64,000 nt of DNA from Ruminococcus sp. OA3 (lineage in GTDB: Bacteria; Bacillota; Clostridia; Lachnospirales; Lachnospiraceae): the NCBI RefSeq assembly GCF_022440845.1, contig NZ_JAKNTO010000001.1, positions 186,001 through 250,000 of the forward strand, written 5' to 3'. The notes under the pieces were generated by a model that was not told the origin of the DNA, searched no databases, and saw nothing but the letters and a program-made list of their open reading frames with translations. Both the position numbers and the translations under genes were made by a program. Positions 60,134-64,000 of the stretch are shown here, in pieces; positions within the stretch are counted from its first letter, which is position 1; each line of letters begins with the position of its first letter.

Positions 60134-60997
60134 CTATAACTCCTTTCTCTGCTCTTTTAAGGCAGCATCAAGGTCAGCCAGAGCTGTTTTCAAATCTTTT
60201 TCATTCAGACTGCCTGCATGCCATTTGATCTGGCGTTCCATAAAGGAAATGTTTTTGCCCTTAACGGTATTCGCGATCACGACAGTCGGCACGTCCCCTT
60301 CGCAGTCCGGCAGCCTGTCAAACGCATCCACAACCTGGTCCATATCATTGCCGTCACTGATCTCAATGATATTCCATCCGAACGCACGCCACTTATCTGC
60401 ATAAGGTTCCATCATAACCGAGTCTTCGGAAAAGCTGGTCATCAGCTGTCTGTTGCGGTCCACGACGGCCACCAGATTCCCCAGCCTCAGTGCTCTGCCT
60501 GTCAACGCCGCTTCCCATACCGAACCTTCGCAGGTCTCTCCGTCCCCCATCATGCAGAAGACCCGATGCCCCTGTCCCTTCTGCCTCGCCGAAGCCGCCA
60601 GACCGACACTGATCGGCAGCCCATGCCCCAGGGAACCGGTTGACGCATCCAGCATCGGCAGCCTGGTCTTACAGGGATGCTGCCCAAATTTACTGCCCAC
60701 CTGTCCGTAGGTTTCACAGATTTCTTTATAATCAAAAAATCCTTTTAAAGCCATCACAATGTACATGCCGACTGCGCCGTGCCCCTTGCTCAGGATAAAA
60801 CGGTCACGCTCAGGATCTTCCTGCATCCTGGGATCAACATGCATCGTGTGCTGAAACAGACAGGTCAGCACATCAAGCATCGACATATCCCCGCCCATAT
60901 GGATATTGCCGCTGTACTCGCCGCACAGATTGCAGAGATCATACCGTGCCCGATGTGCAAGTTCCTGTAAACGTAACACTTCCTTCTTATCTGCCAT
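60134..60997 (-). CDS. Transketolase, N-terminal subunit
   Basis: A 287-residue protein with the diphosphate-binding domain. ILSKGHGAVGMYI and the TPP/Mg motif MMGDGETCEGSVWEAALTGRAL ... VVDRN are intact. GAAAGGGG supports the ATG at 60997. Together with the C-terminal half it moves a two-carbon ketol unit; the substrate pair is specific to this operon. Confidence 0.93.
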   Translation of the reverse strand: MADKKEVLRLQELAHRARYDLCNLCGEYSGNIHMGGDMSMLDVLTCLFQHTMHVDPRMQEDPERDRFILSKGHGAVGMYIVMALKGFFDYKEICETYGQVGSKFGQHPCKTRLPMLDASTGSLGHGLPISVGLAASARQKGQGHRVFCMMGDGETCEGSVWEAALTGRALRLGNLVAVVDRNRQLMTSFSEDSVMMEPYADKWRAFGWNIIEISDGNDMDQVVDAFDRLPDCEGDVPTVVIANTVKGKNISFMERQIKWHAGSLNEKDLKTALADLDAALKEQRKEL

Positions 60998-61014
60998 TTT
61001 CCGATATCCCCTTT

Positions 61015-62082
61015 CTAAAAATCGATCGAAACGAAAATTTTGCCGCACTCATAGCTGGCCGCCAGATCAAGCGCTTCCCGATAGCGGGATGCCGGAATAA
61101 CATGTGTCAGAATCTTATCGAGGGGAAGTACGCCTGACTCGATAATCTGACCCACTTTTCTCATATAATATTTTCCGAGGAAACCCGCGTGAAGCTCAAC
61201 TTCTTTTTTGAGAAGCGTACCCACATGAATCTCCGGCCGAACCAGTTCATCATGCCCATAGTGCAGAACCTTTCCCCGCGGCCGTACATATTCAATGCAT
61301 TCCTCGATCAGCCCCCCAACCGCCTCGATGCAGTGATCCACGCCGAGATTATCCGTCTCTTCTAAAACAACTTTTCCGACATCCTCTGTATCAGGATTCA
61401 CCACACGTGTCGCGCCGATTTCCACCGCTTTGTCTCTCCGGTATTTTATCGGTTCCGATACGATAATTTTTCTGCAGCCGCTTGCCTTTAAAAGAGCCAC
61501 AAACATCAGTCCGATCGGACCTGCACCGAGAACACATGCCGTATCTCCCACGTGTACATTTAATTTCTCAAGTGCATATCCACAGCCGGCCAGCGGCTCA
61601 GCCATGCCCATCAGTTCTGGACTTGCATCCGCGCCTACCTTATAGACACATTTCTGCGGCAAGACCGCATAGTTTGTCAGTCCTCCGTCAGCGAATACCC
61701 CCATCGTCAGCGCCTGTCCCTCAAATCCGGAGTCAACGCCCAGAAATACGGAGTCACATGCCTCCGGAAGCCCCGCCAGACAGTTGTCACAGTGCCCGCA
61801 GGGACCATGCGGATCGATGATCACCTTGTCCCCGGGCTTTAAGCTGGTGACATGTTCTCCCACTTCCGCTACCTCACCGCAGAACTCATGTCCGAAAATA
61901 ATATTTTTTCTGCACGGATGTTTCTGCGGCGTTGCAAAAATATTGACGTCTGTGCCGCACACCGCACATCCGTAAATTTTTATTTTTACATCATCACAAT
62001 GTTTCATCTCCGGAATTGGTCGCTTCTCATATGTAAACTCACCCGGACCTTTATAAATGATCGCTTTCTGCATATCAGCCAT
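61015..62082 (-). CDS. Zinc-dependent medium-chain dehydrogenase
   Basis: A 355-residue MDR enzyme. Catalytic zinc ligands are in CAVCGTD and GHEFCGE; structural zinc cysteines are in CGHCDNCLAGLPEAC. The Rossmann loop is VLGAGPIGLM. Relatives oxidise sorbitol, threonine or sugar acids. AGGAGGTGAC precedes the ATG. It lies between the Gfo/Idh and transketolase genes. Confidence 0.92.
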   Translation of the reverse strand: MADMQKAIIYKGPGEFTYEKRPIPEMKHCDDVKIKIYGCAVCGTDVNIFATPQKHPCRKNIIFGHEFCGEVAEVGEHVTSLKPGDKVIIDPHGPCGHCDNCLAGLPEACDSVFLGVDSGFEGQALTMGVFADGGLTNYAVLPQKCVYKVGADASPELMGMAEPLAGCGYALEKLNVHVGDTACVLGAGPIGLMFVALLKASGCRKIIVSEPIKYRRDKAVEIGATRVVNPDTEDVGKVVLEETDNLGVDHCIEAVGGLIEECIEYVRPRGKVLHYGHDELVRPEIHVGTLLKKEVELHAGFLGKYYMRKVGQIIESGVLPLDKILTHVIPASRYREALDLAASYECGKIFVSIDF

Positions 62083-62095
62083 GTTCTGTCACCTC

Positions 62096-63232
62096 CTATT
62101 CTACGTCAACCCATTTGGAATTGTTCTGCGCGCTCTCGATGACTGCATAATAGAACTTTACGCCGCTGACACCCGTTTCCACATCCGGAAAGTCCAGGTC
62201 TTCTTCCGTCGGGGTCTCACCGTTTTTCAGCTTCAGGATGGTGTCGATGACGTTTTTGTAAATATTCGCGATTGCAATATAATATCCTTCCGGATGCCCG
62301 AACGGAACGCGTGACAGACTGCCTGCCGGTACGTCAATCCCGTCGCCTCCGCGGCAGAGTGTCTGTGCCGCCTCCCCTTTTCTTGCAAAGCGGACCTCAT
62401 CCGGTCTCGTCTGATGCCATTCCAGTGACCCCTTCGTACCGTAGATGCGCAGATTGATCTCGTTCGGTGAGCCGCAGGCAACCTGTGAAAACCAATAGGC
62501 ACCATGCGCACCGTTATCATATTCAAGAATAATATTGTCATTCAGGTCCAGTTTTTTGCCAAAAGTATCGGCCGTCGCCAGCAGTCTTTTGATCTTCAGT
62601 CCCGTCACATAATTTACCAGATGCTCCACGTGTGTACCATCGTCCGCACAGGTATTGGATATACCGCTGTACTTGGGATCAGTCCGCCAGATCCTGGAAT
62701 TGATCTGTTCTTTTTCCGAAAGGAGATCCAGGAAACAACCTTCCATATAGTCCGCATTGACGGAGATGATATCACCGATATCTCCCCTGGCGATCATCTG
62801 TCTCATTACTTTGCACATCACGTATCCGGAATAGCAGTAATCCACAGCGAACACCAGATTCTTTTCTTTTGCGATCCGCGCCAGATCCTCCGCCTCCTCA
62901 ACCTTCAATGTCAGAGGCTTTTCACAGACAACGTTGATGCCGTGCTCCAGAAATGTCTTCGCCACAGAGTAATGTACGAAATTTGGCGTACAGATGGAAA
63001 CAAAATCGATGTTCCCTGCCTCGGCCTCCGCCATTTTTTCGGCATCATAGTATACTCTGGATTTATCTACGTGATAAGCCCCGGCACACTCATCATTCAG
63101 CTCATCAACTGCCGAAAAACATCCGCATACAAGTTTTGCTCTTGGATCCAGTCCCAGCGCCTTGCGGTGACACTCTCCAATCAACGCTCTTAAATCTCCG
63201 CCGACCATTCCATATGTTAATTCTTTTACCAT
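62096..63232 (-). CDS. Gfo/Idh/MocA-family oxidoreductase
   Basis: A 378-residue protein with the nucleotide-binding loop MVGGDLRALIGECHRKAL, the EKP motif (VVCEKPLTLKVEEAEDL), and a C-terminal domain with DDGTHVEHLVNYVTGL, where the family has its catalytic His. It resembles dehydrogenases acting on branched or cyclic sugars in such operons. TTCAGGAGGATTG precedes the ATG. Confidence 0.92.
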   Translation of the reverse strand: MVKELTYGMVGGDLRALIGECHRKALGLDPRAKLVCGCFSAVDELNDECAGAYHVDKSRVYYDAEKMAEAEAGNIDFVSICTPNFVHYSVAKTFLEHGINVVCEKPLTLKVEEAEDLARIAKEKNLVFAVDYCYSGYVMCKVMRQMIARGDIGDIISVNADYMEGCFLDLLSEKEQINSRIWRTDPKYSGISNTCADDGTHVEHLVNYVTGLKIKRLLATADTFGKKLDLNDNIILEYDNGAHGAYWFSQVACGSPNEINLRIYGTKGSLEWHQTRPDEVRFARKGEAAQTLCRGGDGIDVPAGSLSRVPFGHPEGYYIAIANIYKNVIDTILKLKNGETPTEEDLDFPDVETGVSGVKFYYAVIESAQNNSKWVDVE

Positions 63233-63253
63233 TTTTCAATCCTCCTGAAATTA

Positions 63254-64000
63254 TTATATTTCACAACATTTTCTGACAGCCGCAAACCCGGCTTCTGTAT
63301 CTCCCTCCGGAAAGTATTCAAAGCATACGGTTCCGTCAAAATCACTCTCTTTGATCTTCCTGAACAGGAAGTCAAAATTAATCTCTCCCGTCCCCGGCTC
63401 ATGGCGGTCCGGCGCATCGGCAATGTGAATGTACGGCACAATGTCCAGATTTTCTGTGATGTTCTGCAGCAGGTTTCCATGCATCATCTGCATGTGAAAT
63501 ACGTCGCACAGCAGCTTAACATGCCTGGAATTCACGGCCCGCACGATATCCGCTCCGACAGACGTATCCGTCACGGACATTCCGGCGTCGCTGCCCACAC
63601 TGCAAAGCGGCTCCAGCAGGACTGTGATCTTGTTTTCTTCCAGCATTGGTACCATGCAGGTAAGGTTGTGTGTGATATTAGCAATCATCGCCTCATGGCT
63701 GTACTTATTCCGAAAATCCGAACAGCCCTCCGGTGTAAAATGATTCGGAAACAGGATCAGCGTGTCGCAGTCAAGTTCTTTTGCCGCGCCGACAGACTGC
63801 CTGATCCAGTCCAGATACTCTTTGCTGTGTTCCCCGTCACACAGAGAATACGACTTCGTCGCACTGAAAGCCCTCACCTTCACGCCGTGTTCCCGGCATG
63901 TATTTTTTATCTGCGCAAGATCCCTGTCATCCCAGCTCCAGAATTCTACGGCATGGATGCCGGCGGCTCCGACTCTCGCTATCTTCTCGCAGATATCCAT
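63254..64000 (-). CDS. Sugar-phosphate isomerase/epimerase-like TIM-barrel (partial)
   Basis: The 248 visible codons belong to a xylose-isomerase-like TIM barrel, similar in type to hydroxypyruvate isomerase: AVEFWSWDDRDL, LEPLCSVG (metal-binding Glu), LLCDVFHMQMM (Asp and His), HIADAPDRHEPGTGEI and FEYFPEGDTEAG. The Met at 64000 coincides with the window edge and the usual first strand is missing, so the true start lies outside. It is the first visible gene of the catabolic operon, 21 bases before the Gfo/Idh gene. Confidence 0.85.
   Translation of the reverse strand: MDICEKIARVGAAGIHAVEFWSWDDRDLAQIKNTCREHGVKVRAFSATKSYSLCDGEHSKEYLDWIRQSVGAAKELDCDTLILFPNHFTPEGCSDFRNKYSHEAMIANITHNLTCMVPMLEENKITVLLEPLCSVGSDAGMSVTDTSVGADIVRAVNSRHVKLLCDVFHMQMMHGNLLQNITENLDIVPYIHIADAPDRHEPGTGEINFDFLFRKIKESDFDGTVCFEYFPEGDTEAGFAAVRKCCEI

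Overview
The window reads as a chromosomal segment of a Gram-positive anaerobe of the Clostridia, most likely a Lachnospiraceae gut bacterium. This is an inference from the gene content: a split transketolase sugar cluster, an AgrC/LytTR-type two-component pair, a T-box in front of thrS, a yjdF-type leader, an ECF vitamin transporter, a Tn916-type integrase and strong AGGAGG ribosome binding sites. No rRNA or tRNA gene was recognised.

Layout. 1-11.9 kb: housekeeping and regulators (membrane-bound XRE regulator, M14 carboxypeptidase, Gfo/Idh oxidoreductase, YdcF-like protein, M23 peptidase, flavodoxin, RecQ, BlaI-like regulator, RibU-like ECF subunit). 10.4-17.3 kb: a PucR-type regulator followed by an operon of two paralogous GPH-type transporters around an amino-acid permease, ending in a uroporphyrinogen-decarboxylase-like enzyme. 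17.3-26.7 kb: AraC/GyrI regulator, TfoX C-terminal protein, CRISPR array 1, nth, NUDIX, an Mrr-type type IV restriction enzyme, a MATE pump behind a promoter-proximal hairpin, a cytidylate-kinase-like protein and a decayed regulator.

26.8-36.5 kb: a complete type I-C CRISPR-Cas locus, cas3-cas5c-cas8c-cas7-cas4-cas1-cas2 on the minus strand, with array 2 downstream of cas2 and array 3 divergent from cas3. Together with array 1 there are three arrays (12, 6 and 17 repeats) with different repeat lengths and hairpins. All three leaders end in the same short motif and carry a GTGCGAA/TTCGCAC inverted repeat with the same 29-nt gap and the same 127-128 nt distance from the first repeat. This is the best candidate for something undescribed here. 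Array 1 also has an anti-repeat one spacer length beyond its last repeat.

36.6-50.1 kb is accessory and partly decayed: a DDE-less IS3-like integrase-core protein, yjdF with its leader RNA, a TetR-controlled GNAT gene, an MFS pump, remnants of an alcohol dehydrogenase, an AraC regulator and a BlaR1 sensor, an unknown gene pair, a tyrosine recombinase with flanking direct and inverted repeats, a lipoprotein, a LytTR regulator whose partner kinase is broken by one amber codon, and an XRE regulator with an unknown partner. 50.4-57.9 kb returns to core functions (thrS with a T-box, uracil-DNA glycosylase, Ntn hydrolase, Vat-like acetyltransferase, MerR-regulated ABC transporter). 58-64 kb is a sugar or polyol catabolic operon: TIM-barrel isomerase, Gfo/Idh dehydrogenase, zinc dehydrogenase, split transketolase and iron alcohol dehydrogenase; it continues beyond the window.
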